A stretch of DNA of 64,000 nt from Phallus indusiatus (taxonomy: Eukaryota; Basidiomycota; Agaricomycetes; Phallales; Phallaceae), in assembly GCA_027605045.1 (NCBI GenBank), contig JAQFWX010000010.1, forward strand, positions 624,879 through 688,878, written 5' to 3'. Numbering within the stretch: the first letter of the stretch is position 1; every line of letters begins with the position of its first letter. This document shows, one piece after another, positions 1 to 11,492 of the stretch. The notes below the pieces were generated by a model, which saw only the letters and a list, made by a program, of their open reading frames with translations, was not told where the DNA came from and ran no database searches. Position numbers and translations under genes: made by a program.

Positions 1-250
1 AACGTGAACTGGCTTGATGCTCAGGAGCCGGTGGTTGTCCAGGTGAGGACGCGTCGTCAACAGGGGTGTTTTGGGTAGGAGCAGCTCTAGCCGCATCTCG
101 GATGCTCCGTAGGACCTCAATCATCTGTGAGGACTGGGATTCCTGTCTTGCCATGCGGGCGTCCATTTCCGCGAATTGCCGCATAATAATAGTCGCCACA
201 TCTTCGAGGGTGACGATTTGGGGTGCAGAGGGTGGGGGTGAGGAATCCAT
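1..250 (-). CDS. Gag N-terminus of the chromovirus, partial
   Basis: The frame opens at an ATG on the minus strand (position 250) and runs without a stop to the window edge, giving about 83 residues. It begins MDSSPPPSAP and matches the first part of the 436-residue Gag at 43877-45187 with scattered substitutions. Gag forms the virus-like particle that packages element RNA in the cytoplasm. Only the N-terminal region is present here; the zinc knuckle lies beyond the edge. No lesion is visible in the part seen. Confidence 0.85.
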   Translation of the reverse strand, partial: MDSSPPPSAPQIVTLEDVATIIMRQFAEMDARMARQESQSSQMIEVLRSIRDAARAAPTQNTPVDDASSPGQPPAPEHQASSR

Positions 251-414
251 GAGAGAGAGAGAAAGGAAAAAGGGTTTTAGGACGGAGCAGAGGGGTCGGT
301 TATAGACGGGACTCGAGGGGAAAATACGACGCTGCGATAGTCGGCGTCGAGCGCGATTTTTCAATGGCGAGTGTCGATAAAAACGACCAGTCTACGAGTA
401 GAAGCTTGTTCTAC

Positions 415-759
415 TGTTAGGGCTACTCAGCTCACACTAGAGGGAGGGGATCCTAAGAGAACAAGCTTAGGGACCCTCACTCTAGGTACAGCTACTATAT
501 ACATAAAACGACGACGCGGCGTGCGGCCCTGACACAGCTAAGTGCCAGGCGCCCAAGCCGAGCCTAAGCGACGTGATGTCACGGGCATCACGCCGTGCAC
601 GAGCGCGCAACGCGCGCGAGTAGAGAAGGTGAAATATGGACGGAGAGAATAAACGGACGGTAGAGGTAATGCACGGGAAATATAAATAAGATAGGAATAG
701 ATATATACCGATGATAATAAATAAGGAAAAATGAGGGGACGCGGTAGTGTACCCTGACA
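415..759 (-). repeat. 345-bp LTR, single-box variant
   Basis: The termini are TGTTAGGG and CCCTGACA on the plus strand. It is homologous to the 399-bp LTRs at 39526-39924 and 45352-45750 but lacks exactly 54 bp. Those LTRs carry two copies of a 21-bp box ending GGGATCCTAAG, and this one has a single copy, as expected from recombination between the boxes. It keeps the AGAACAAGCTT segment that pairs with the putative primer site. Confidence 0.9.
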
Positions 760-2098
760 GTTCCGGTGATCTTCTGGAAAAATCGTCGTAAGATAAAGAA
801 GAAAATTCCGATGTAAATCGTCAATGAGGTTGTATATGGGCATTCCGGGTACCAAATAGGCAGCATCACCGAAATAAAATATAACGTATAAGTGATGCCT
901 GCAATGAAAACAATTGTTCCCGCGATATGGATATCCAACGGGAACAATAATATAATAATGCCCGTAAGGAACATGCCAACGGCGAGATGAAGGAGGATAG
1001 GGAGAAGCTTGACGATAGCTGCAACTTTCCACGACTCAAACCCATTGAATCGCAGCTGCCTGGCTCGAGCTTTTTCATTCGGGGTTCCGGGAATCGAGGA
1101 AAGATAATAATAGAGCCATTGCTTCGCAAGAACAGCAAATAACGCCGCAGATAGTGTGATAGCCAAACTCGTAAACCATAGACCGTTCACCAACAACGTG
1201 TTTGTTGATGCTGTAAACGGTGACGTAGGTGTCAATGTCGCGCTGGGTACATTGCTTGCTGGTATTCCACTGAAATTCGCTCGTAAGAGTTGAACTGCTT
1301 CGGATAGTAAGGATGCAGAAACTTGGGTATTATCTTTCTGCAGACTTTGCGAGGCCTGGGAGATGAATGTTGTTATGACGCCGGAAAACAGACCAGCCTA
1401 ACATATATATCAAATAAGTTTTGATACCATGATTATGAATAAACTATCTGCCTACGAAAACGAGAAGTACGTCGACCATCTCTTTCCACCCTTCTGCTCT
1501 CTCACGGTCAAACGATTCTGCTTCATCGAGGTATGTCAACCAAACGCGAGCATTTTCGGAAGCCTCCTCTCCAAATTTATCTCGGGGATACTTTTGCTCG
1601 TAATCATATCTATTATTCGCTAATATGCATCACGTTAGATCACACGAATCAAAGGCAATCTCAGCTGACATGCTCACATCCAGTTTCTTGAGAAAAACCT
1701 TTGGGTATTCTGAATAACCTTTTACGTCCTGGCTTGTCTTGTTGCGGTATATGAGAAGAACCGGAAACCACTTTGTTAGGTGCGGTCTCTAGAATGTATC
1801 TCGGTGAGAAATTTTTATATATCGTTCCGTAAAACAGAGACTTACCAAGAAAATCGCGGAAAAGGCTCAATAAATTCTCTATTCTTTCGTCAGACTGTTG
1901 TCCTGTCGCTGGCACCGCAGCAGGTTGATCGCCTTCTTCGTTTAAAGGAGTCGGGGCGACATTTATGGATGGAGTTTTGGGACGTTCACTTTGTTCACTG
2001 TCAGGTTCCTTCAGATTCTGAGACATCCCAGAGATTTCGCCACCGCTAGGAGCCTCGACGTATGCTGCGTTTTCCTTCAAGCTAAGTGTTTCTGACAT
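760..2098 (-). pseudogene. DUF6535-type membrane protein, copy A, truncated by a retrotransposon
   Basis: This is the 5' part of a multi-exon gene of the basidiomycete DUF6535 family, whose function is unknown. Exons inferred from GT-AG sites and from the sister copies are 2098-1846, 1788-1678, 1619-1456 and 1397-760. All junctions keep frame and no internal stop is visible. Exon 3 and the start of exon 4 carry the family core, including the WLTYLDEAESFDRERAEGW-type motif and the hydrophobic segments LWFTSLAITLSAALFAV and ILLHLAVGMFLTGIIILLF. At 759/760 the frame runs into the LTR of a Gypsy element, so about 600 C-terminal residues are separated from it and lie off the left edge. It was probably functional until the insertion. 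Confidence 0.85.
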
Positions 2099-3713
2099 TG
2101 GTGTGTCTCTGGTGATTGCGTGCGATATGAGGTAGTGGGGAGAGATAAGAGAGGTTCCATGAAATGTGCACAAGTCACAATTCAAAACGTAAGTAGCCCG
2201 CCTCGTTTTGACCTCGTGCATCTCATGGCTCTTTGATGCGATAGATTATGGGAAGATGATCAGCATTGAATGTAATAGCATGACAAGACAGTTTATAGAG
2301 ACCAATAAGAGGTTTTGAACCTATCCGCGATAAACGACGATTGGGCCACATCACCAATACCGTGCCTGAAATCTTTGCCATGGCACAACTCTTCTCTTCT
2401 CTTCCTCTTCTCTTCACTTTTCAGTCTCAATTTTCGCACTGTCACTGAATCGCACGAACCGCTACGGCGACTTGAAAAAATTCTATTTCGCAACCTGCTA
2501 TAGTGCGAAGATATAAACAGTATAATCAACTTGCATCATATAGTCACTCACATCTTGTATCACAACTATGGTCTCTGTCATATCTCATGATATATCATTT
2601 CATTTATTATATTCCGATAACGCTTGAACGAATGTGACGTAAATCCGGTGATATTATTAGCTCTTTAGCAGTTCTTATAGCACAGTTTGAATTGCTTTTG
2701 CTATTACAATACAACGAAGGAGTTCATAACACCGCCTGAAGATTCAATTAAATCAAGTCAGCCAGTCACATAGGAAGAATGAGCGAAGCGCACATTCTAG
2801 TCACCAGACACTGGGTCGTAACACAGCGATTCGCCCCAATAGATATCATATATAAGCACGTTTTCACAGAACTTGGCGCTCAAACCTACTACCACGATCT
2901 TCAGCAAGCGTATCGTCGTGCTGCATCGGTTTTAGTTGTAATTGGGACACGTCGAAACCCCAACTGTAGCGCAGAAAAAAGCAAAACGAGATGGGGCCTA
3001 TTACGAAGATGTGCAACAGCGTAAGTTGTCTGACGTCCTTAATACTGAAAGCCCTACGACGCAAATGAAGCACTTGAAGAAGGATAGCATAATGAGACAG
3101 CGTAGAAGAAGAAATTCAGATCACTAGCCACCATTCCGTTGATTTAGTCCAGCCAAGATAGGTTTAGGGACCAGGTAGGGTCCTAGTTCGCTAATAAAGG
3201 AAGTCTAAGCCTTGTCTCCGCGACGGGCCAATGCGCGTTTGCAGTGCGAAAAAATTCAATTTAACAACGTTCAGGTCTGTTTGGCCAAAAACCATACAAC
3301 GCTCTATCGAAATGCGATGTTTCCGCAGCGATGACGACTGAATCGGAGATGAGGCTGTTGGATTGAAATATTCAGGATCAAGAGCCAAGTTTACGCGCTC
3401 TCCCCAATGTGAGACTGGACACGACTTGACATTTTGAAAATAGTAAGCTGAACGGACATAATAAAAATAGAACTAGATGTGCACTTTCTTTTGTTTCCTC
3501 CATAAGGACAAGATGTATTGTACCTCAGTTGCGCGAGATCCAAGTCATCATTGTTTCCGCACCGCAGTATGTCTTGCCAGGATGACATCCCCGTCACGTC
3601 GAATAGTAAACCTGATTCAAACAATAATAGCTCAGGCACTCAAATCCATCCTCGACGCGCATTGATAAAAGACCGTGGATGATATGATAGTTGGGGGAGT
3701 GAAAAGGTACCGA
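2099..3713. other. Upstream and intergenic DNA of unit A
   Basis: The first 400 bp (to about 2500) match the regions upstream of copies B, C and D. A shared block contains GACCAATAAGA (an inverted CCAAT box) and GATTGGGCCACATCACCAAT, a reasonable promoter candidate for the minus-strand gene. Around 2764-3120 is a repeat seen again at about 18586-18960, 51470-52110, 60985-61330 and 62036-62520; it contains CATATATAAGCAC, which resembles a TATA box. From about 3186 onward the sequence matches 19021-20260. No intact gene is recognised. Confidence 0.5.
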
Positions 3714-3721
3714 TGAAACCG

Positions 3722-6466
3722 TATGGTGTACGGATTGGCTCAGCTGATTCCCGATGACTCGCGTAGCCCGGCTATGCATACGCGAACATCGGCAGACGCG
3801 CCGTGAGGATAGTTTCGGCAGATATTTCAAGGAATATCTGAAAATGCCAAATTTTGTCGAAACGGTGATATAATCTAAAAGGGTACTTTTGTTATGTGGA
3901 CAGAATAGCCTAGCTAGATGTAGCTTACATACATGTGCTGTTGTTTGGGAAGCAGTAGTTCGAGTCCGGCTGGGGACTTCCTTTTAGAAAAATTCAGATA
4001 AATTTTTTTTTTTATTCACACAGGGCTTAGTTTACATATTCCTAATACAGATCTTATTTGCGCCAGTTTTCGCCGGGTGTCTGTCATGGGGGTGGCTAGG
4101 GTGGCCGGGTTGGCTGGGTTGGCTGGGTGGGGGGTGTCTGTTCAACTGTTGGCTGCTCCTTCAGGCAGTGCCACCCTGCTGTTTCTCTATCCTAGAAGCT
4201 GTTGTACAGCTTCCTGCCAATGTTGCTGGTCCCAGACAGACATTGGTCAGGATCAGGCTAGGGCTGCAGCTGGGGTGCATCTGCAGTGGTGGTGGACTTG
4301 TGGTGGGCTGCAGAAAATTTCGCAAAAGCATCGCGACACGTCACTATGTCACATGCCATTGGCCGTTACCGTCGCTTACTGATATCCAGCCTATGTCATA
4401 GGAATTGAAGAAATGACTTGACTGCACAGAAGTAGTTGATTTTAAAATGCGTGTGGATTCATAGTATCAGTGTATAAAATGATTGTTTCAAGAAGGAAGG
4501 GAACAAGCCATTAAGTGTGGCATGTGCCGGAGGAAAAAAATAATATTTGTCGAAAAATAGAGTAGAAATGTGTAATCTACTTATGAAAAGAATAGAATGT
4601 TGTTCTGAAACACTTATTTTGAAGCAGAACATCATGATCTGGCTACAAATGAGAGAGGGAGAGATGAAGATACTTCTGAAGACTTCTCTTTTGTACATAG
4701 TGAAGCCTGCTGTAACGTTTCGTTACTTTTTATAGTGTACCGCGTACGGTACACAAGTTTTTATCACACTGTAGTCCTCACACCAATATAACAGACCAAG
4801 GGTGCTGTATTATTATGGTGTAAAAACAAAATGCGCGTGCTGAATCAGCACGCGCGTAACTACTACTAATGTACAGTTATTACATAATGGCTCGCCGCGT
4901 CACGGCGAGCCAGAGGCATTAAGCACCTCTATTATTAGAAGTAATAATAGTAATTACTGCAGAGGGCGAAGCCCTCTGCATATGCCTAAGTGGCATATAC
5001 TCAATCCACCGCATGCGGTGGATCCGTTACACCTGCAGAAAATGGTGCTTTTATAACTTACTGTGAAACAAAGAGTAAAACTAAGTGAAATGGAGTAAAC
5101 AACAGTGAGGAAACTGTGGAGGTGAGGGTATGTGTCTAGTGGGACTCAGTCTCATCCAGTCTCATCCTATGCTCAATTTAGTTTCTGTCAATTTCAGTGG
5201 CTTGAGGCTAAACTAATTATTGTTTATTTCAGTACTTTTCTTTTACAGTCTGCACCATATCTCACTGCTCATCAAATTGAAAAATAAACTACACATAGTA
5301 AATGAACTTCAATCTGTAAAGAAAAGCATTAACAAAATTGAATGGGACTAAAGAGAATATCCGAAAAATTGGTACAGGAGTAGCTGCACTCTTGGACAAG
5401 TATTTTGACTAAATATTAGGTATAATACTTTATCTGATTATAACATCAAGTTACTGACTGTAGCTTGTACTTACATTACACTGACTGTTGATAAATGGAA
5501 CATTTATAATTGGAGACAAAAAGCAGAAAAAATGAGGAGAGGTAGAATGCAGAATTATAAAGAGATATCAAGCTAGAATGAAAATGAGGATGCAAGAGGA
5601 TAGTGAATGTCTGGTGAGCAACTTGAAACGGCTATTCACTCAAATTCATATTGCACAGAACTTAGTGGTGTCAGTTTTAGTGACCCGAGGCAGCCTTATT
5701 GGTAAGTGTTTCAACTTTTCTTTTGTAACTCTTCTTAAACCTGATTTATCCGAAAATGATTGTAAAATAATGACACAATGACTGTGAAGTGAACTGGTAA
5801 ATCCGATTCCGTATCGTGTTCGCATATTTTTCTTGTCTGCACTTTTATTTTCTTTCTCGCTTTTCGTTTCTCTCATACGTCACAAATTCCTAAGTCCATA
5901 TTTTTTATCACGGTAATATTTGGATATCGTCTCTTACTGCCCCCAAACTCTGCTTCGTCTCAAGTCTCTAATCAAACTTTATATTTATTCGCTTAACGTC
6001 ATTCGCCGCGAACAACAAATAATTATTAAATCAACAAACTTCAGCATTCTCGACTATCCGAGCTCGAACGACAAGACTCTGCATATTAAATTTGGATTTC
6101 ATTCATTTTAGCTTATGCTCTCGCACGTTGAACTTCCTATAATATAAAAATCAAGCTTTTATTTAAGACACAACTAAAGCTGCTTTGAATTGCATCGCGG
6201 GACCTGAAATACCGAGAATACATGTTGAAGGTCATTGTGAAGTAGTCCGAGTTTAGCAAACGATGTATGTGTAGTTAAAATAATTGAGCTTGAATGTACA
6301 TAAATGATGATGATACAGGCATTGTTTGAATTATTGGAATTGTAAAAGCAATTATCCAAGATACAATGTCAGTATCTCAAAAAAATCCGTCAGGGATAAT
6401 ATGCCGAAGGACAACTCACCCTGAGCCGGACCATCGGGTATCAGCTGAGCCAATCCGTACACCATA
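3722..6466. mobile_element. 2.7-kb terminal-inverted-repeat element without a transposase
   Basis: The ends are 35-bp inverted repeats, 3722-3756 and 6432-6466, differing at one base and starting TATGGTGTACGG. Sister unit B at about 20230-20280 lacks the whole segment and reads straight across the site, so this is an insertion. The flanks show only an imperfect 7-8 bp direct repeat (GAAACCG against AAAACGG), so the superfamily is not settled. The interior has no open frame over about 100 residues. It contains a G-rich tract (4088-4135), a hairpin array (4712-5023) and a long AT-rich stretch (about 4440-6180). It is probably non-autonomous or decayed. Confidence 0.75.
4712..5023. repeat. Array of eight perfect hairpins and palindromes
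   Basis: Eight perfect inverted repeats lie in 312 bp: 4712-4726 (6-bp stem), 4735-4754 (8), 4833-4855 (11, one central base), 4888-4912 (10, 5-nt loop), 4929-4950 (9, GAAG loop), 4958-4980 (10, GAA loop), 4980-4998 (7) and 5004-5023 (20-bp palindrome). Several are GC-rich islands in AT-rich DNA. Their stem sequences are unrelated to each other, so this is not one repeat multiplied. The style resembles the hairpin elements of fungal mitochondrial intergenic DNA, but that origin is inference. Confidence 0.85.
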
Positions 6467-7939
6467 AAAACGGGTATTCCCGGTGTGACACGGTCAGAGT
6501 GACGCGATTCGTCTTCTTTTTCAAGTTTGTGCTGCTGTAAGTTCCTCATCCGCTCTAAATCCACTCTCCAGTCAGTCTATGTACACCGACTTCATCTTCA
6601 CGATTTTCTTCTATTTAGGCTGACAACGCCCGTCCAACCTAAGCCACTGTCCTAGCTACCCGTCTCACCCACCCATCGAAATAGAAGTGATTGCCGCCGA
6701 CTGTGTTGAATGCTCTATCGTGTAAGGAGCGTTATCCTTATTGCAGTATCACTAGTCACTGACGAGCGCGTCTCCTTCAACGTCAAATTCTTGAGCTCAT
6801 ACTACGGGTTCTGAGCTTTCTTCGTTATTGGCAGCGAGAGAACGTCTTGCGGGCCAGCACTTTTTATAGCTGCACTAAATGGTACCCACGAAACACAGCT
6901 TCATGTCTTTGAGTGGAGACGCGGAACCTGGCGTCGCCATATCGCATCAATTCACCTCCGCCTCATAAAGTATCAGCCTCTATGGGTCTTTGAAACTAAC
7001 GACGAGGCAAAAAGGTGTTCAGCAAAACGACAATACTAGATGGGGAAAACCAAACGTAGAAAGTAATGTGCATACTCGCTCACGATGTAAGTCATCTAAT
7101 AAACGTTTAGGATAATGATCTCGCATTCTTGTTGCGCCTCCGGGCGTGTTCCCATCCACCGGCCGGCCTAAACATTGGAATCGAGCTGCAAGACTTCAGC
7201 CTACAGCGCCATCCCATACTGACACTTCTGTGTATAGTCATGGAGCATCACTCTACTAAAACTGGTTTTGTAGAGGCGTTGGTGTTAGCGCCGCCCTCCG
7301 ACTTGGTTTGAGATGGACAACTTCTGCTGCATAATTGTCTTTTTTGCGAAGACGACTGTGGGCATAGTACATGTATAGATCGGATGTATTGTCTTTAGGC
7401 CCGACATCAATAAACGAAGACCTACTTGCGGATATAAAGCTGTATTAACACAGCTGATGGTATTGAGAGGCCAAAGACGTGTATCGACGATTTTGTATAA
7501 ACTGGTGTGTTGTGTTCGTGGCGGCGTTGAATACGTTTAGGTCGTGGATAAAAAATGCGGTGAACAAATGACGATGCCATTATGCCTTAGATCATAGTCA
7601 TCGAGGAGAGCAAGCTTCGGTCCACGGTTGATATTGTATGCAACAAACATTTGATAGGCGCAATGCTTATCGGTATGAAAATGTTTCTTACATTAGAAAG
7701 AGTAGCCGTGGACGACAGCATCTCGAAGAAGCTACAAGTCTGTAAACGGCTCCTCGGCTTCTCGTATTCGGAGTTGATGGTGACGGAAATTCATGATGTT
7801 TCCATCTGGAAAAGAGTCCACGGTGCAAGATAGAGTGTAGCGTCGTACTCTTAGTCGACCAAGACTGTGTACGTGCTTGGTTTGACCTTTGATTTGGGAG
7901 GAGGAAGTCTCCACACAGTACGCGTCACGCGTCACGTCG
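6467..7939. other. Intergenic unit DNA, first sub-unit of unit A
   Basis: The segment matches 20260-21739 of unit B closely, and 7080-7930 is nearly identical to 20880-21739. It holds one copy of the recurrent block TATTCCCGGTGTGAC (about 6474) and blocks that recur in the second sub-unit near 12900-13500. Short open frames on the minus strand end in splice-like GTAAGT or GTACGT signals, suggesting remnants of a multi-exon gene. I do not recognise a product and see no intact gene. Confidence 0.45.
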
Positions 7940-7948
7940 GAAACACCC

Positions 7949-10101
7949 GGGCTATGGGAATTTGCCGCGCAGCCTCCCGCGCTCACGTGGCACATTACTG
8001 CGCCAACCAAAAACTTTCATATTTTGGTTTAGAAATATAACAAAAGTATAACGAACGAGTTATGAGCTAGAGATTAAGAGTTTATGATTTATGTGTGATG
8101 AATTTATCCTGCACTAATATATAGTTTCATTCTTAATGTTGAAGGTGCCATTGCTGACTGAGGCCGACTTTGCTGCAGCAGTCTAGCAGAACCGTGATTT
8201 TCAAGTTTTCGAGCTGTTCAGAGGATGAGTCCTATATTTTTTGAAGTACTAATATTGGAGTAATCCCAAAATTCTTCTTCAGAGAATTGCTGCATTAATC
8301 TTCTGCTCTCGGTGAATTGCTGCGGTAATCTTCTGCCCTCGGCAAATTGCTGCAGTAATCTTCGAACTATAGGAATTTACCGCGTCAGCATAAGGGCTGT
8401 ATAAATAGAGTCTGTGGTGTAATATATTCTGACCGAAAGAAGTGTCGCAACTGGTGCAGGCTTTGAACTTTTGAAGTAAAAGAAAACTAGAATTTGTCTA
8501 TAGCACTGCTCGAAAAATATAGCTCTTTATATATACATATTAAAAGGAATTTCAAGTTGCTAGCTACCAGTATTTTAGTAAGATAGAGATAGTACATTAT
8601 TGCTATCATGATGAATATTTTTCATTGCAGGCAAAATATTATTTATGTGCACAATATATATACACAAGATATACAAAATTATCTCTTTTCTACTAAGCAG
8701 TGTTTACATAACACTACTGCAGCAATTCAATATCCAAACATTAGTTCAAGCTTGAATGTGCTCTCAGAAAGTTGCTGTGGTAATCTCCCTCGGATAATTG
8801 CTGCGTTAAAGTACAGGAATTTACTGCAGCAATTTTCCGAGGGAGATTACCGTGGCAATTCTCCGAAACGAAAGATTAGCATATTGCTGCAGTAGAGCGA
8901 GCAATGGCGCTTTTAACATTGAATAGACACCTATATACCAGCTATAAATATTTATTGCACATGAAACATGTATGCACAATATGTAATAAAGTGGGAACAT
9001 GCAGAATTTTTCGTTTCGGAGAATTGCCGCGGTAATCTCCCTCGGAAAATTGCTGCAGTAAATTCCTGTACTTAAATGCAGCAATTATCCGAGGGAGATT
9101 ACTGCGGCAACTTTCTGAGAGCACATTCAAGCTTGAACATTGAATAAGAGTGTTGAATTCCTACTTAAAGTTTTATCTTAGTCACAAACGTGGGTTTGCT
9201 CTATGTTATGGGCTATATCACTTGTTTTCAGGTCTTTTAAGGCAGGTACTAGTCAAATACAGGGCACATCGAATGCCATCCGGTCTAGTTATTGAACTAC
9301 ACACTAAGGGTTTCATAGAAAAGGTTGGGAAATGTGGAATTTATTGATTTGCAAGATTGACACAAAATGAGATTTTCTCGGACGTTTGTGATGGGCCCTC
9401 AAGACCTCAACATAGACCTTGATCATAAGCGTTATATTGATCCTGACCGGATGCGACATACTTCACAGCTGCTAAAATAATCTTACATGACGAGATTATA
9501 GAAATGTTTAGGAAGTTGTTGCAAACGTCTTTTCAAACTGGCACGGTTGCTTGCGCGTTAGATAAATTCTCAAGGCCCAATTACTAGCATGGCTGTACTT
9601 CGCCACCACAACTGCTGCAGCAGCCACTCGAGCCCGAGGGCAACCTATTTCTACCTCCTTGTGTTGTGATCTGGGGTCAGTCAGGACACTTGGAAGGGTC
9701 CATTCACTGTGATTGGATTATGGATAGGCTAGCCTGAGTGCGAGGGGGCAGCTAGTGGCTGGTGAGGGCAAGATGGCGGGGAATTCAAAGTATATACGGC
9801 ATGTATATACATAACTTCAACTATCTAACATTTTTTAGATCCCAAATATACGCGAAAATGGCCCCTCTGAACACTCTAAGATACCTGCTGCCCTCCTGCA
9901 CGACACCTGGCAGCTGGACAGCACAGTCACTCTCTAGACCACGATTTGAAGACAAATCCTGCTTCAAAACAAGCTGGTGACCACGCTGTTTTTCGCGCAA
10001 CATAACGCTGCGATTCAACGTCTCAAATAAAAACTTCGTGAGATTTGCGCGGCAATGTGCCGCGTCAGCGCGGGAGGCTGCGCGGTAAATTCTCAAGGCC
10101 C
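7949..10101. mobile_element. Mutator-like non-autonomous DNA transposon with a 9-bp target duplication
   Basis: The element starts GGGCTATGGGAATTTGCCGC and its right end reads, in reverse, GGGCCTTGAGAATTTACCGC. The inverted termini stay similar for about 55 bp. It is flanked by perfect 9-bp duplications GAAACACCC (7940-7948 and 10102-10110). Unit B shows the empty site near 21738-21752 with a single copy (GAAACATCC). A 9-bp duplication with long TIRs fits Mutator-like elements. No frame longer than about 100 residues exists inside, so it would need a transposase supplied from elsewhere. Much of the interior is built from inverted copies of a motif related to the termini. Confidence 0.85.
8744..9138. 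repeat. 130-bp inverted repeat inside the Mutator-like element
   Basis: The arms 8744-8873 and 9009-9138 are reverse complements with a few mismatches, separated by a 135-bp spacer. Each arm is itself an imperfect hairpin made of two opposed copies of a module containing GGTAATCTCCCTCGG and AATTGCTGC. Further degenerate module copies lie at about 8270-8380. The motif resembles the AATTTGCCGCG of the element ends. Confidence 0.85.
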
Positions 10102-10110
10102 GAAACACCC

Positions 10111-11083
10111 GAGCCAATCACCGTTTTTTCCTACTACCACCACCAGGTCATACCCCTCATTTTTTACTCAATGATTAGAACAGATGCCCGTGCCAACAAG
10201 AACGTCAGAATTGAATTGAAAGGCTTCTCAAAGCCCAACAGATAATCATATAAGCTGTGTCGTTAATCCGGTTCAAACCAGCTCCTAGGTATGGGTTTTT
10301 CCGGAATCACATCCGCGTATTCCAATTCAACAGGCATTTATCTATCTCACAGGTCCTAGCAAACGGTTGTTGAAGTTTCTTAGTTATACCGTAATGGCTG
10401 TTAATTTTCTGGGACATCATGAAGGGTCATTGTACACCGCGTTTAACGTTGGTTTATCTAGCTTTGTTTTCGATGAGCGTTTCCGTCCGAGAAAGATGAC
10501 CATCCAATACGTGCTTCTTGTGAATCTCATTACATAGTTTGAATTTTGATTCAAGTGAGTTGACGTCAGTATTTCTGACTGAGAATTCGGTTATTTCCTA
10601 TTAGACGATGTCCGCTGGACAAAGTCGGACAATGGTATGGTATGTGCGAATGAATAAACCCTATAATGTTGACAATGGCGTTGTATATCGAACATGTTTT
10701 TCTCGTTCTGAATCCACAACCTCCTCTACGTTCATTGAAGATGCACGGCCATTTCAATCCCGTTACTTCTCAATCTCACACGTTCTCCCGTACCTGGCGT
10801 TCTCCTATCAATCTCCGCTGTATTTATACAAACCTTTCACGCCAGAGCTCGTATTTTCCCCATAACTCTCGCATTCATCAAGGATGCCTGCCATTTTTCA
10901 CCATTTGGAATACAAATGGGTTGCTCTTTAAATGGGCACACAATGAAAACTTCCATCTTCGCTGAAGATATCTCAAACCTAGATCACTACTACTTGTATG
11001 TATTGACGCAAATTGTACAGGTCGGCAAATGTGAATGCCAGGCGGATGAACGACGCTCGATTAATGGATAAGGCGAAAGGGTA
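10111..11083. other. Intergenic unit DNA, unit A
   Basis: This aligns with 21740-23102 of unit B apart from the solo LTR there (22240-22591), whose empty site here is GGTTATTTCCTATTAG near 10590. No gene is recognised. The frames on both strands are short and differ in length between the two units. Confidence 0.45.
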
Positions 11084-11088
11084 TTATC

Positions 11089-11487
11089 TGTTAGGGCTAC
11101 TCAGCTCACACTAGAGGGAGGGGATCCTAAGTGAATATATTGGGGAAGGAACTAACTACTCACCTAGAGGGAGGGGATCCTAAGAGAACAAGCTTAGGGA
11201 CCCTCACTCTAGGTACAGCGACTATATACATGAAAAACGATAACGCGGCGTGCGGCCCTGACACAGCTAAGTGCTAGGCGCCCGAACCGAGCGTAAGCGA
11301 GGTGATGTCACGGGCATCACGCCGGGAACGAGCGCGCAACGCGCGCGAGTAAAGAAAGTGAAATAGGGAAGGAAGGAATAAACGGAGAGTGGAAATAATG
11401 TATGGGAAATATAAATGAAATGGAAATAAACATATCCCGATGGTAATAATTAAGGAAAACGAGAGACGTCGGTAGCGTACCCTGACA
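11089..11487 (-). repeat. Solo LTR of the chromovirus family (399-bp form)
   Basis: It is flanked by perfect 5-bp duplications TTATC (11084-11088 and 11488-11492), with termini TGTTAGGG and CCCTGACA. The unoccupied site is present once in unit B at 23103-23107. It aligns end to end with 39526-39924, including both 21-bp boxes. No internal element sequence is present, so an original full element was reduced by LTR-LTR recombination. Confidence 0.93.
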
Positions 11488-11492
11488 TTATC

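Larger units (their letters stand above)
1..759 (-). mobile_element. 5' end of a chromovirus-type Ty3/Gypsy element, cut by the window edge
   Basis: This is the 5' end of a minus-strand LTR retrotransposon of the same family as the complete copy at 39526-45750. It comprises one LTR (415-759), a leader, and the start of gag (250 down to 1). The element enters DUF6535 copy A, whose coding sequence stops at 760. The bases after the LTR (760-764, GTTCC) should be the target duplication, but the other copy lies outside the window. The rest of the element must extend to the left. Family membership is seen directly by near-identity to the complete copy. Confidence 0.9.

Noticed and set aside
538..1032. 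164-codon minus-strand frame spanning the LTR and copy A
   Set aside because: It is out of frame with the DUF6535 exon and crosses the LTR junction; no separate gene is supported.
3950..3985. tRNA-like B box, GTAGTTCGAGTCC, followed later by a T run
   Set aside because: No acceptable T-stem, anticodon arm or acceptor stem can be built around it, so it is not called as a tRNA or SINE.
4077..4382. 101-codon plus-strand frame in the G-rich part of the TIR element
   Set aside because: Low-complexity translation from GGCTGGGTT-type repeats with no recognisable domain and no second copy in the window to compare.
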